64,000 nt of DNA from Oceanobacillus sojae (GTDB lineage: Bacteria; Bacillota; Bacilli; Bacillales; Amphibacillaceae): positions 31,543-95,542 of the forward strand of contig NZ_BJYM01000020.1 in assembly GCF_007991515.1 (NCBI RefSeq), given 5' to 3'. This document shows, piece after piece, positions 8,044 to 16,777 of this stretch. The notes beneath the pieces are model-generated. The model worked only from the letters and a program-made list of their open reading frames with translations. It was not told where the DNA came from and searched no databases. A program made the translations under genes and the position numbers. Position 1 is the stretch's first letter; every line of letters begins with the position of its first letter.

Positions 8044-9312
8044 ATGGTTAATAAACAGGAACTAAAAGATAAGGTTATTAACGAAGTAGAAGCATGTAAA
8101 GAAGAGTTAGTTGACCTGTGCAGCTCTTTAATTAAAATACCCAGTGAAAATCCGCCTGGGGATTCAACGGAAATAAGCAGGTTCATAGAAAGTTATCTGA
8201 AAAAATTTGATACGGAGGTAGATTTCTATGAATCCGCTGATAAAATGTATAATCTCGTTTCCAGCATTGGTTCGGAAGAGGGAAAACATTTAATCTATTG
8301 CGGTCATACGGATGTTGTTCCAGCAGGAAATCTCGAAAAATGGGATTTTGATCCGTTTTCCGGAGAAGTGAAAGATGGCTGGATGTTAGGAAGAGGAGCA
8401 AGTGATATGAAGGCAGGTCTTTCCGGAATTATATTTGCTTTTACTATATTAAAGCGCCTTCAAATTAAATTACCCGGGAAGCTTTCCCTTACTATTGTTC
8501 CTGATGAAGAAACTGGCGGGGATTTCGGTGTACCGTGGTTACTTAAAAACAAAATCATTCATGGGGACGGCTGTTTGATTGCGGAGCCATCATCACCGTA
8601 TAATCCAACCGTTGGACAAAAAGGATCCTATTGGTTTGAACTGGAAGTATTTGGCCAACCGGGTCATGGAAGCTTATCCCCTTTAGCTGGAAAAAATGCC
8701 ATTACAGATGCTGTAGTTGCCATAAGGGAAATCCAAAAATTATGGGATATTCAAATAACAGTACCAGATGAAGTGAAGCAATTAATTCATGTATCACAAA
8801 AATATATGAGGGAAGTTGAAAAGGACAGAGAAGCCTTTATGCCGGTTCTTGAACATATTACAGTAAATATAGGTACAATTGAAGGTGGGACAAAATCAAA
8901 CGTGATTCCGGAAAATTGTAAGGTAGAAGTAGATTGCCGGCTGCCATTTGGTATTACAGAGAAAGAAGTAACAGATTTTTTACATGAAAAACTGGGAGAA
9001 CTGGGTATTGATTATAAAATTCGTCCCTTTGGTTTCAGAAGCAACGCCAATTTTACAGACCCTGATGATCCTGTTTGTAAAGCGATTATAAATAATATTT
9101 CCTTTGTAACAGACCACGAGGCATATGGAGTGATGCAGTGGGCAAGCAGTGATGCTAGGCATTTCAGGGATTATAATATTCCTGTTCTTCAATATGGTCC
9201 GGCGTTTCTACCAACCATTCACGGCTATAATGAGAGAGTGCAGGTCGAACAAATAATCACTTGCGCAAAGGTCTATGCGGCAGCTGCAATCGATTTTCTT
9301 TATTCGGAGTAA
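8044..9312 (+). CDS. M20 family metallopeptidase, ArgE/DapE type
   Basis: Cytosolic 422-residue di-zinc hydrolase. Metal and catalytic motifs are in order: GHTDVVPAG, GRGASDMKAGLSG, PDEETGGDFG with the catalytic Glu, the AEPS segment, and the dimerisation-domain GQPGHGS. It should cleave an amide or peptide bond of N-acyl amino acids or short peptides (ArgE, DapE and carboxypeptidase G2 relatives). It starts 1 bp after the DUF1177 stop and is the last gene of the importer operon, which strongly suggests it degrades the imported substrate. Exact specificity cannot be read from sequence. Confidence 0.9.
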   Translation: MVNKQELKDKVINEVEACKEELVDLCSSLIKIPSENPPGDSTEISRFIESYLKKFDTEVDFYESADKMYNLVSSIGSEEGKHLIYCGHTDVVPAGNLEKWDFDPFSGEVKDGWMLGRGASDMKAGLSGIIFAFTILKRLQIKLPGKLSLTIVPDEETGGDFGVPWLLKNKIIHGDGCLIAEPSSPYNPTVGQKGSYWFELEVFGQPGHGSLSPLAGKNAITDAVVAIREIQKLWDIQITVPDEVKQLIHVSQKYMREVEKDREAFMPVLEHITVNIGTIEGGTKSNVIPENCKVEVDCRLPFGITEKEVTDFLHEKLGELGIDYKIRPFGFRSNANFTDPDDPVCKAIINNISFVTDHEAYGVMQWASSDARHFRDYNIPVLQYGPAFLPTIHGYNERVQVEQIITCAKVYAAAAIDFLYSE

Positions 9313-9411
9313 TAAAAAAGTGAGAAAATATGTAATTACTCTGTTTATTCAATTTTATATGTTAAGATAGGTCTAAATACTATTAGTTTAGATGATAAGT
9401 TGGGGATGCTT

Positions 9412-10182
9412 ATGTTAAAAACATTAAACAGTGCACTAGAGGTGCTTAAAATGTTTACAAGGGAAAAGCCAAAATGGGGCGGTAGAGAGCTTGCTAATGA
9501 GATGCAGATGAATCATACAAAAATCTACCGTATTTTAGAGACCTTGGAAAACAACAATTTTCTTTTTAAAGATCCAGTGACCAAGAAATATTCATTGGGA
9601 TTTGCTGTATGGGAGCTGGGAACTATTATGTATGAAGATCTTAGTGTAAAACAGCTGATACGGCCAATTTTAAAAGAGCTGAGCCGCCAAACAGGGGAAT
9701 CTGTGTTTCTTACCTTATTAGATAAAGAAGAGGCAGTCACTCTTGATGTATTGGAACCGGAAAACAAAGTGAAATTTTCCGTTTCTGTAGGCAGCAGGGC
9801 ACCTTTATATGTCGGTGCTTCCTATCGATCTATTTTGGCGTATTTAGATGAGGAAACTATTGAAAGAATTTTAACTCCTGAAAGATTAATAAAGTATACG
9901 AACGATACGATGACTGATCCGGATGAATTAAGAACAGAGCTGGACAACATTCGTCAGCAAGGGTGGGCGAAGAGCCAGAGTGAATACACGGAAGATATTA
10001 TTGCGATTGCTGTTCCGTTATTTGGCAGTAAAGGTATTATTGGCTCCATTACTGTTTCTGGGCCAATCTATCGGATGCAGGATGAAAAAATAAAGAATTA
10101 TTTATCTCTATTAATAGAGACCAGAAATGAGGTTGCTGAAGTAATCGATAAGTATCAATTACAGTTAAACAGCAGTAATTAA
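9412..10182 (+). CDS. IclR family transcriptional regulator
   Basis: IclR-type regulator with an N-terminal winged helix (LNSALEVLKMF...WGGRELANEMQMNHTKIYRILETL) and a C-terminal effector domain (residues ~80-250). Three in-frame starts exist (TTG 9400, ATG 9406, ATG 9412). I prefer 9412 because GGGG at 9402-9405 gives good spacing and the protein then begins MLKTLNSALEVL as relatives do (256 residues). It lies between the importer operon and the M29 peptidase gene and is the obvious local candidate to bind the dyads at 2971 and 3149. The effector is probably a peptide-derived product. Confidence 0.9.
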   Translation: MLKTLNSALEVLKMFTREKPKWGGRELANEMQMNHTKIYRILETLENNNFLFKDPVTKKYSLGFAVWELGTIMYEDLSVKQLIRPILKELSRQTGESVFLTLLDKEEAVTLDVLEPENKVKFSVSVGSRAPLYVGASYRSILAYLDEETIERILTPERLIKYTNDTMTDPDELRTELDNIRQQGWAKSQSEYTEDIIAIAVPLFGSKGIIGSITVSGPIYRMQDEKIKNYLSLLIETRNEVAEVIDKYQLQLNSSN

Positions 10183-10213
10183 AAAGTTATACCTTTGAGA
10201 GGGAGTTTTATGG

Positions 10214-11143
10214 ATGCTGGATTATTTAAATGTGGCTGAGAACGTATTAAATAATAATTTATTTGTGAAACAAGATGAACAAATATTGATTATTACAGAT
10301 ACAGAGCTAAGGGATATCGCAAATATATTCTTCCAGGCAGGCTTAAGGATGAAAAATGAAACGATGCTTATGGAAATGGCTCCCAGATTGAAGTCTGGGG
10401 AAGAGCCTCCTAAAACTGTAAGTAAAGCAATGCAAGCAGCGGAAGTGATACTATGTATTACAAAACATTCTCTCACTCATACAAATGCAAGAAAAAAAGC
10501 TTCTAATGCCGGGGCAAGAATTGCAACTATGCCGGGTGTTACCCTGGATATGCTAAAGAATGGCGCTATATCAGCAGACTATCATGAGGTTGTTGAACGG
10601 ACAGCAAAATATTGTGAATTACTCAATCAGGGTAATCAAGTTGAAATAAAAAAAGGAGATACTTGCTTATCTTTTTCAATAAAAAACAGAGCTGGAATTG
10701 AAAGTACGGGTGTTTTTAAAGAAAAAGGAGAGGCGGGAAATCTTCCTTCTGGTGAAGCCTATATTGCACCAATAGAAGACTCGGCTAACGGTACAATAAT
10801 GATTGATGGCTCCATTGCCGGGATAGGCGTTATAGAAGAGCCTCTAACTTTAGAAATCGAAAATGGCAGATTAACAGCTGCCAGTGGAGATAAGGGGAAG
10901 GAGCTGCTTGAATTATTGGGGAGCGGAGCCGGAAGAAAAATTGCAGAATTTGGGATTGGTACAAATAACAAGGCACGGCTGATTGGAAATGTTTTAGAAG
11001 ATGAAAAGGTTTTTGGCACAGTACATATAGCTTTTGGCAGTAATAAATCCTTTGGCGGAGAAACAGAAGCAAATGTACATATTGACTGTGTTATCAAAAA
11101 TCCGATTGTATCTATTGATAATAAGGAAGTACGATTTAATTAG
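10214..11143 (+). CDS. Aminopeptidase, M29 (leucyl aminopeptidase)-like
   Basis: A 309-residue soluble protein resembling the M29 thermostable/leucyl aminopeptidase fold, which also includes NicX-type enzymes. Recognisable parts are the GNLPSGEAYIAPIEDSANG stretch, with its glutamates as probable metal ligands, GIGTNNKARLIGNVLEDEK, and HIAFGSN-FGGE near the end. It is about 100 residues shorter than classical M29 aminopeptidases (around 410), matching a shorter subfamily whose substrates are unclear. A GAGGGAG ribosome site precedes the ATG. It lies 31 bp after the IclR gene and is followed by a terminator at 11185, so it closes the peptide cluster. Confidence 0.8.
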   Translation: MLDYLNVAENVLNNNLFVKQDEQILIITDTELRDIANIFFQAGLRMKNETMLMEMAPRLKSGEEPPKTVSKAMQAAEVILCITKHSLTHTNARKKASNAGARIATMPGVTLDMLKNGAISADYHEVVERTAKYCELLNQGNQVEIKKGDTCLSFSIKNRAGIESTGVFKEKGEAGNLPSGEAYIAPIEDSANGTIMIDGSIAGIGVIEEPLTLEIENGRLTAASGDKGKELLELLGSGAGRKIAEFGIGTNNKARLIGNVLEDEKVFGTVHIAFGSNKSFGGETEANVHIDCVIKNPIVSIDNKEVRFN

Positions 11144-11184
11144 ATGAGCGGGCAGGAAAGGAAAAAAGTCGATGTAGTAATTGC

Positions 11185-11225
11185 AATAACTTCCGTTTCC
11201 GTTTATACGGGAAGTTATTCTTTTA
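11185..11225 (+). terminator. Intrinsic terminator after the M29 peptidase gene
   Basis: Perfect 10-bp arms AATAACTTCC (11185-11194) and GGAAGTTATT (11210-11219) followed by CTTTT. Confidence 0.75.
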
Positions 11226-11286
11226 AAAAAGACTTAAGTCACAAATATAATAACTAATATTAAAATAGGCAATCTAATATATAAGA

Positions 11287-11335
11287 AAGAAGCTGTCAGA
11301 AAATGCATATTACACATTTTGTGACAGCTTCTTTT
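11287..11335. terminator. Second strong stem-loop, probably bidirectional
   Basis: AAGAAGCTGTCA (11287-11298) pairs with TGACAGCTTCTT (11322-11333), with further pairing of AAAATG and CATTTT inside the loop. The tail is only short U-rich sequence. The 372-bp gap 11144-11515 holds these two hairpins, a weak CcpA-like site near 11470-11484, and otherwise nothing I recognise. Confidence 0.6.
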
Positions 11336-11515
11336 CCATTTTTACAGCCGATTATAAAACACAATAACAATTTTTTCGATGTAAATCTGATATTCTATTT
11401 CAATTTTAACAAGCATATCCTAATACAAACCAAAAGCATGTTAGGATTCTCATACGAGAAATTCAATGTATAAGAACGATAACACCAAATGAAAGAAAAG
11501 GAGGGCAGATAATAT

Positions 11516-13396
11516 ATGAAGCTTCAATTAACAGGAGAGCTATCACAGGTGAAAAAAGGACTGCATCACCTGTTGGAAGATCTGGATATTGAATTGGCGA
11601 AGGAAGGACATCGGATCCATGTGACGCAAAGAGAAGGTCCTCTTTTGGTGAAAAATTATAACGGAAAAGGTGAAATTGTATTTCAGGATAAAATTCATTT
11701 TTTCAGAGGGCTTGGATTATGGCTGGAGCATTTTTATTCAGAAACAGATTTTGATCTTATAGAGAAACCAAAGTTTACAATGAATGGTGTGATGCTGGAT
11801 GCTTCCCGCAATGCAGTAATGAAGGTAGACGGAATAAAGGGTTTATTGCGTAATATAGCAGTAATGGGACTCAATACATTGATGGTATATACAGAGGATA
11901 CATATGAAGTAAAAGCATATCCTTATTTCGGTTATATGCGTGGAAGATATACAGAGGAAGAGCTGAAGGAATGTGATCAGTATGCTGCAGAATTAGGAAT
12001 TGAAATGATTCCCTGCATTCAGACATTGGCTCATTTAACAGAAGCTTTGAAATGGAATTATGCAATTGATATACGGGATACCGCTGATATTTTATTGGCA
12101 GGCTCAGAAGCGACGTACACCTTTTTAGAGCATCTCATTGAAGCTGCAAGTTGTCCATTTCAATCGCAGCGGATTCATATCGGAATGGATGAAGCGCATC
12201 AGCTTGGCTTAGGAAAATATCTCGATAAACATGGTTATGAAAAAAGGTTCGATATCATGAATAAACATCTTCAAGAAGTAGTTGCCATTACCAATAAGAA
12301 AAATCTAAAGCCGATGATTTGGAGTGATATGTATTTCCGCCTCGGCTCCAAGCATGGAGGTTATTATGACTTAGATGCTGAGATTCCGGAATCAGTCATA
12401 GCGTCTATTCCGGAAACACAGCTTGTTTATTGGGATTATTACCATGACGATGAAGAATTTTACCGCAGCTTTATTCAAAAGCATAAAGCATTAAAAGCTG
12501 ATCCTGTGTTTGCAGGAGGCGTGTGGACATGGAATGGAATCTCTCCTAACTATGGAAAAGCCTTTGCAGCGAGTGAAGCAGCTTTACGTGCTTGTAAAAA
12601 AGAGAAGCTTAAAGAGGTCTTTGTCACCATGTGGGGAGATAATGGTGCAGAAACACCAATGATGACAGCTTTGCCTGTTTTACAGTTATTTGCCGAACAT
12701 TCCTATCATAAATCTATCTCAGAAGAACACTTGCGCCGGCGTTTTCATTTTTGTACAGGAGCCGATTTTAATGACTTTATGCTTTTCAATCAATTGGATG
12801 AAACACCTGGGGTAGCTAAGAATAATCCGCAGACCTCCAATCCTTCCAAGCTTTTATTATGGCAAGATATTTTGATTGGTTTATACGATGCGAATATTAA
12901 AAATTTGCCGTTGAACAAACATTATACAGAGCTGACAGCTAAGCTTGAGAAAGCAGTGGAAAGAAATACAAATTGGAATTTATTATTTGATTTCTATAAA
13001 CAACTATCGCGTGTTTTAAGTGTGAAAGCAGAATTGGGAAGACGTTTGAAGGAGATGTACGATGATCAGGATCGAAGTAAACTCCAGAAGAATGTGCTGC
13101 CTGATTTAGAGGACGTGAAAAATCGTGTCGATACATTAAGAAAAGCCCATCGAAAACTATGGTTTTCACTCAATAAGCCCTTTGGCTGGGAGGTTATCGA
13201 AATACGGTATGGCGGTGTATTGGCGCGGATAGATACTGTGATTTACCGTCTAAATCAATATATTGAAGGAAAAATTAGCAAAATTGAAGAACTGGAAGAG
13301 GTACGGCTGCATTTTGAAGGCCCGTATCCTATGTCGGAAGGTTCCTTGGGCAGAAATTTATATCATCGTATTGTAACAGCAGGGAATTTATCTTAA
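11516..13396 (+). CDS. Glycoside hydrolase family 20 beta-N-acetylhexosaminidase, cytosolic
   Basis: A 626-residue GH20 enzyme. The N-terminal domain precedes a (beta/alpha)8 barrel beginning near residue 85 (PKFTMNGVMLDASRNAVMK); the catalytic pair Asp225-Glu226 lies in IHIGMDEAH, and the aromatic subsite is seen in GGVWTWNG and MWGDNG. GH20 enzymes use the substrate's acetamido group as nucleophile and release terminal GlcNAc (or GalNAc). There is no signal peptide, so it works on imported saccharides. An AGGAGGG ribosome site precedes the ATG. It heads an operon with NagZ, an ABC importer, NamZ and MurR, pointing to peptidoglycan fragments rather than chitin, though chitooligosaccharides remain possible. 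Confidence 0.9.
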   Translation: MKLQLTGELSQVKKGLHHLLEDLDIELAKEGHRIHVTQREGPLLVKNYNGKGEIVFQDKIHFFRGLGLWLEHFYSETDFDLIEKPKFTMNGVMLDASRNAVMKVDGIKGLLRNIAVMGLNTLMVYTEDTYEVKAYPYFGYMRGRYTEEELKECDQYAAELGIEMIPCIQTLAHLTEALKWNYAIDIRDTADILLAGSEATYTFLEHLIEAASCPFQSQRIHIGMDEAHQLGLGKYLDKHGYEKRFDIMNKHLQEVVAITNKKNLKPMIWSDMYFRLGSKHGGYYDLDAEIPESVIASIPETQLVYWDYYHDDEEFYRSFIQKHKALKADPVFAGGVWTWNGISPNYGKAFAASEAALRACKKEKLKEVFVTMWGDNGAETPMMTALPVLQLFAEHSYHKSISEEHLRRRFHFCTGADFNDFMLFNQLDETPGVAKNNPQTSNPSKLLLWQDILIGLYDANIKNLPLNKHYTELTAKLEKAVERNTNWNLLFDFYKQLSRVLSVKAELGRRLKEMYDDQDRSKLQKNVLPDLEDVKNRVDTLRKAHRKLWFSLNKPFGWEVIEIRYGGVLARIDTVIYRLNQYIEGKISKIEELEEVRLHFEGPYPMSEGSLGRNLYHRIVTAGNLS

Positions 13397-13397
13397 A

Positions 13398-13413
13398 GAG
13401 AATGTTCAAAAAG
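13398..13413. repeat. Remnant of the GTTCAAAAAG repeat left end
   Basis: GAGAATGTTCAAAAAG directly after the GH20 stop matches 15 of 16 bases of the left end of the repeats at 1111 and 46626. No right end is present. It may be a solo terminus or chance. Confidence 0.35.
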
Positions 13414-13443
13414 AAAATGAAATAAAGAAAAGGAGGCTGCTCC

Positions 13444-15033
13444 ATGAGCAAGAAGGAATTAGAAAGAAAAATTGGTCAGCTGTTCGTTGTAGGTTTTGAT
13501 GGGACGACAGTGAACCTAAAAATAAAAAAATTAATCCATGATTATCATGTAGGTTCTATTATTTTGTTTAGCCGGAATATTGGGGAGCCGGAAGAAGTTT
13601 TGCAATTAACCTCCGATTTACAAAAGGAAGCAAAAAAAGCCGGATATGAAAAACCATTGCTAATTTGTCTGGATCAGGAGAACGGCGTTGTCAGCAGAAT
13701 TCATAAAGGATTAACTACCTTTCCTGGATCGATGGCATTGGGGGCAACAGATAATCCGCAATATGCCTATAAAATAGGTCTGGCAACAGGGAAAGAATTA
13801 AAAGCGCTCGGGATTAATTGGAATCTGGCACCTGTTTTAGATGTGAACAATAATCCCGATAATCCTGTCATTGGTGTCCGCTCCTTTAGTGAAAATGCTG
13901 AAAAAGTTGCTGCATTTGGAGAAGCCATGATGAAAGGACTGCAGGATGCCGGAGTGATGACATCTTTAAAGCATTTCCCTGGTCACGGGGATACCAATGT
14001 AGATTCCCATCTGGATTTGCCGGTAATTTCGCATGAGATGGAGCGTTTGGAAAATATCGAATTGGTACCATTTAAAGCTTGTATCGAAGCAGGTGCAGAT
14101 TCTGTGATGGCTGCTCATGTGTATTTCCCGGCGATTGAGCCGGAGGAAGATATACCGGCGACTTTATCCAAACGGGTTTATGTTGATCTTTTACGTAAAA
14201 AGCTTGGATTTACAGGAGTAATTACAACAGACTGTATGGAAATGAAAGCGATATCGAATTCGATTGGAACTGAAAAAGGAGCTGTACAGGCGCTGCAGGC
14301 AGGTACGGATTTTGTCATGATTTCTCATACGTATGCTGTTCAGGAAGGAGCTATACAGGAAATCGTAAGTGCGGTTGAAAATGGAAAGCTGTCTCTTTCC
14401 TGTATTGAAAAATCCATTCAACGCATCCAGATGTTGAAAGAAAAATATACGAGCTGGAGAGATTTTCATTTTCCGGAAGCAAAAGACGCCTTGCAAATTG
14501 TCGGATCACAAAAACATCGACAGCTGGCACAAACTGTTTATCGGGAAAGTGTAACGATGGTGCATAATCATCAGCTGCTGCCGTTAAACACAGAGAAACA
14601 GCCAAAAATCCTTGTACTTGAACCTGCACAAGGAGCCATGATGCAGGTGGAGGATAACAAGGGAAACCAAAAATCACTTGGCGCTGCGGTAAGAGAGCAT
14701 GTCCCTGGTGCAGCAGTAGAAATATATGACTTGGATGAAATCAAAAAGGCTGTAAAAGGAATTATCACTTGTGCGCAGAACTATGATTATATCATTTTAG
14801 GAACATTGACTGTGACTGAGAATAGTCCGGTGATAACGCTTGTTAATCAGTTACTGAAGGAAAATAAGAAGGTTATTGGGGTTGGCATGCGGAACCCATA
14901 TGATTTTCATTTTCTTCGTAATGTGCAAGCATTTATCAACACCTATGAACCCAGCTTCCCTGCCTTGCAAATTGCTGCAGGTGCAATTTTTGGTGAAGAA
15001 GAGGCAAAAGGAACATTGCCGGTCAACGTTTGA
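13444..15033 (+). CDS. nagZ: GH3 beta-N-acetylglucosaminidase NagZ, without signal peptide
   Basis: The protein (529 residues) has a GH3 barrel followed by a second alpha/beta domain. The NagZ signature KHFPGHGDTNVDSH starts at Lys176 and contains the His used as acid/base. Asp263 in TTDCMEM is the expected nucleophile. NagZ removes GlcNAc from GlcNAc-MurNAc or GlcNAc-anhydroMurNAc muropeptides. The B. subtilis homologue is secreted, but this one starts MSKKELERKIGQLFVVGFDG with no signal, so it should act in the cytosol. It follows the GH20 gene by 47 bp with a GGAGG ribosome site and shares the operon with NamZ and MurR. Confidence 0.92.
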   Translation: MSKKELERKIGQLFVVGFDGTTVNLKIKKLIHDYHVGSIILFSRNIGEPEEVLQLTSDLQKEAKKAGYEKPLLICLDQENGVVSRIHKGLTTFPGSMALGATDNPQYAYKIGLATGKELKALGINWNLAPVLDVNNNPDNPVIGVRSFSENAEKVAAFGEAMMKGLQDAGVMTSLKHFPGHGDTNVDSHLDLPVISHEMERLENIELVPFKACIEAGADSVMAAHVYFPAIEPEEDIPATLSKRVYVDLLRKKLGFTGVITTDCMEMKAISNSIGTEKGAVQALQAGTDFVMISHTYAVQEGAIQEIVSAVENGKLSLSCIEKSIQRIQMLKEKYTSWRDFHFPEAKDALQIVGSQKHRQLAQTVYRESVTMVHNHQLLPLNTEKQPKILVLEPAQGAMMQVEDNKGNQKSLGAAVREHVPGAAVEIYDLDEIKKAVKGIITCAQNYDYIILGTLTVTENSPVITLVNQLLKENKKVIGVGMRNPYDFHFLRNVQAFINTYEPSFPALQIAAGAIFGEEEAKGTLPVNV

Positions 15034-15066
15034 TTTACTTTCATCTGCAAAGGGAGGGAGGAAAAA

Positions 15067-15084
15067 ATGTACAACAGAGGCTAA
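15067..15084 (+). CDS. Possible 5-codon leader ORF before the first solute-binding protein
   Basis: GGGAGGGAGG is followed by ATG and a 5-codon frame (MYNRG) ending in TAA, 35 bp before the lipoprotein gene. The ribosome site is strikingly strong for so short a frame. It may be a leader peptide or simply a leftover ribosome site; no alternative hairpins are obvious. Confidence 0.25.
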   Translation: MYNRG

Positions 15085-15119
15085 TAAACAGATAAAGAAA
15101 ATCTGAGGGGGATTTTAGA

Positions 15120-16733
15120 ATGAAATTCCAGAAAAAAGTCCTGTTTCTATTATGCATTTCCTTTATATTTATGCTGGCTGCCTGCAGTAACAATGAAAAA
15201 GAGGATGTGGGTGGAAGTGAGGAAGCACTTGATAATTTGAATCAAGAGGGTATGCCAATTGTAGAGAATGAAATTACATTGGATGTATTTGCTGGTCATG
15301 CAGCTTCCACAGCGGAAGATTGGAATGATGTTCCTGTTTTAAATGAATATGAAAACATGACGAATATAAACATGAACTGGAATCAAGTCCCTGTTGACGG
15401 GTTACAGGAAAAAAGAAATCTGGCTCTCGCAAGCGGTGATTTACCAGACCTTTTCTATGGATCTTATATGCCAAATTCAGATTTATATAAGTACGGTGAG
15501 CAGGGGATTTTTATTCCTCTGAATGATTTAATCGATGAGTTTGCTCCGAATATTAAGGCGTACCTGGAGAAATATCCGGAAATTAAAAAAGGTATTACCT
15601 TTCCAGATGGAAACATCTATGCGATTCCCAGGTTGAGAGACCCTGATTCTCCAACCTCATTGATGGATGATAAACCCTGGATTAACAAAGAAATTTTAGA
15701 TGAATTAGGGATGGATAACCCGGAAACAACAGATGAATTTTATGAATATTTAAAAGCGGCAAAGGAATTATCCGTTGATGGCAATGATGTCATTCCGTTC
15801 AGCAGTGTCTCTATGGATCGTTTATTTCATTGGCTGACTGGTTCATTTGGCGTTTCGAATAAAGGAATTTTACATGGTTCGATTGATGAAGATCCGGAAA
15901 CTGGAGAATTACGCTTTTATCGTACAGCCGATGAATACAAACAATTGCTGGAATACATGAACAAGCTTTACACAGAAGGTTTGATTGAACAAAATATCTA
16001 TTCTATTGAAGTGGATCATTTTCTGGCCAATGGTGCAGAAGGAAAGTATGCTGCAATGAACTTTTTCAACCCGAAAGATTATTTTGGAGAAGAAGTGGGT
16101 GGCCGATATATTCCGGGGAACGCGCTGGAAGGCCCGGATGGAGATAAACTGTTTACTTCCGTCATTTCACCTGTAAACAGCCTGGGACACTTCTCCATTA
16201 CGAATGTCAATGAAAATCCGGAAGCAACGATTCGCTGGATTGACTATTTCTGGAGTGATGAAGGGGCGAAGATGTTCTTTATGGGATTAGAAGGAGAAAC
16301 CTATGAAGAAACACCTGATGGGCCGGAGCTGACAGAGGAAATTACAAATAATCCTGATGGATTAACCGTTCAGGAAGCATTGGCACAGTATATCATTAAC
16401 CCGGGCGGAGGACATCCGGTTATTGAAAACCCTGAATATTCGACTGCACCGGAGTTTCAGCCTGAAGATCTCGAAAATGCCGAGAATATGGCTCCATACT
16501 TGATCGAAGAACCTTGGCCGTTTTTCTTCTATGAAGAAGAGGAGCAGGCAACATTAGAGTCTTTAGGAGCGGATATTCAGAAGTATGTTGCAGAGATGGA
16601 AGCGCAATTTGTTACAGGAGAAACATCATTTGATGAGTGGGATAACTATGTGAAGACATTGGAAGAAATGGGGCTTGATGAGTATATGGAAATTCAGGAG
16701 AAAGCATTGGAACGTTATGAAGAAGGTCAGTAA
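15120..16733 (+). CDS. Carbohydrate ABC transporter substrate-binding lipoprotein, copy 1
   Basis: A 537-residue family-1 type solute-binding lipoprotein, related to the LplA/YtcQ group of long binding proteins. The signal ends in lipobox LAAC (Cys22). The mature part begins DVGGSEEALDNLN and contains EKRNLALASGDLPD and GRYIPGNALEGPDG. It should present a saccharide to the permease pair at 18478 and 19439. The next gene is a close paralogue, aligned almost end to end, so this is a tandem duplication. Substrate is inferred from context as GlcNAc/MurNAc saccharides or muropeptides. Confidence 0.9.
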   Translation: MKFQKKVLFLLCISFIFMLAACSNNEKEDVGGSEEALDNLNQEGMPIVENEITLDVFAGHAASTAEDWNDVPVLNEYENMTNINMNWNQVPVDGLQEKRNLALASGDLPDLFYGSYMPNSDLYKYGEQGIFIPLNDLIDEFAPNIKAYLEKYPEIKKGITFPDGNIYAIPRLRDPDSPTSLMDDKPWINKEILDELGMDNPETTDEFYEYLKAAKELSVDGNDVIPFSSVSMDRLFHWLTGSFGVSNKGILHGSIDEDPETGELRFYRTADEYKQLLEYMNKLYTEGLIEQNIYSIEVDHFLANGAEGKYAAMNFFNPKDYFGEEVGGRYIPGNALEGPDGDKLFTSVISPVNSLGHFSITNVNENPEATIRWIDYFWSDEGAKMFFMGLEGETYEETPDGPELTEEITNNPDGLTVQEALAQYIINPGGGHPVIENPEYSTAPEFQPEDLENAENMAPYLIEEPWPFFFYEEEEQATLESLGADIQKYVAEMEAQFVTGETSFDEWDNYVKTLEEMGLDEYMEIQEKALERYEEGQ

Positions 16734-16777
16734 TTAACACATTCATAAAAAGAATAAAAAGCCTGGAGGTATTTCCT

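Noticed and set aside
11470..11484. CcpA (cre)-like site ATAAGAACGATAACA before the GH20 gene
   Set aside because: Two mismatches at conserved positions; too weak to list as a site without binding or expression data.
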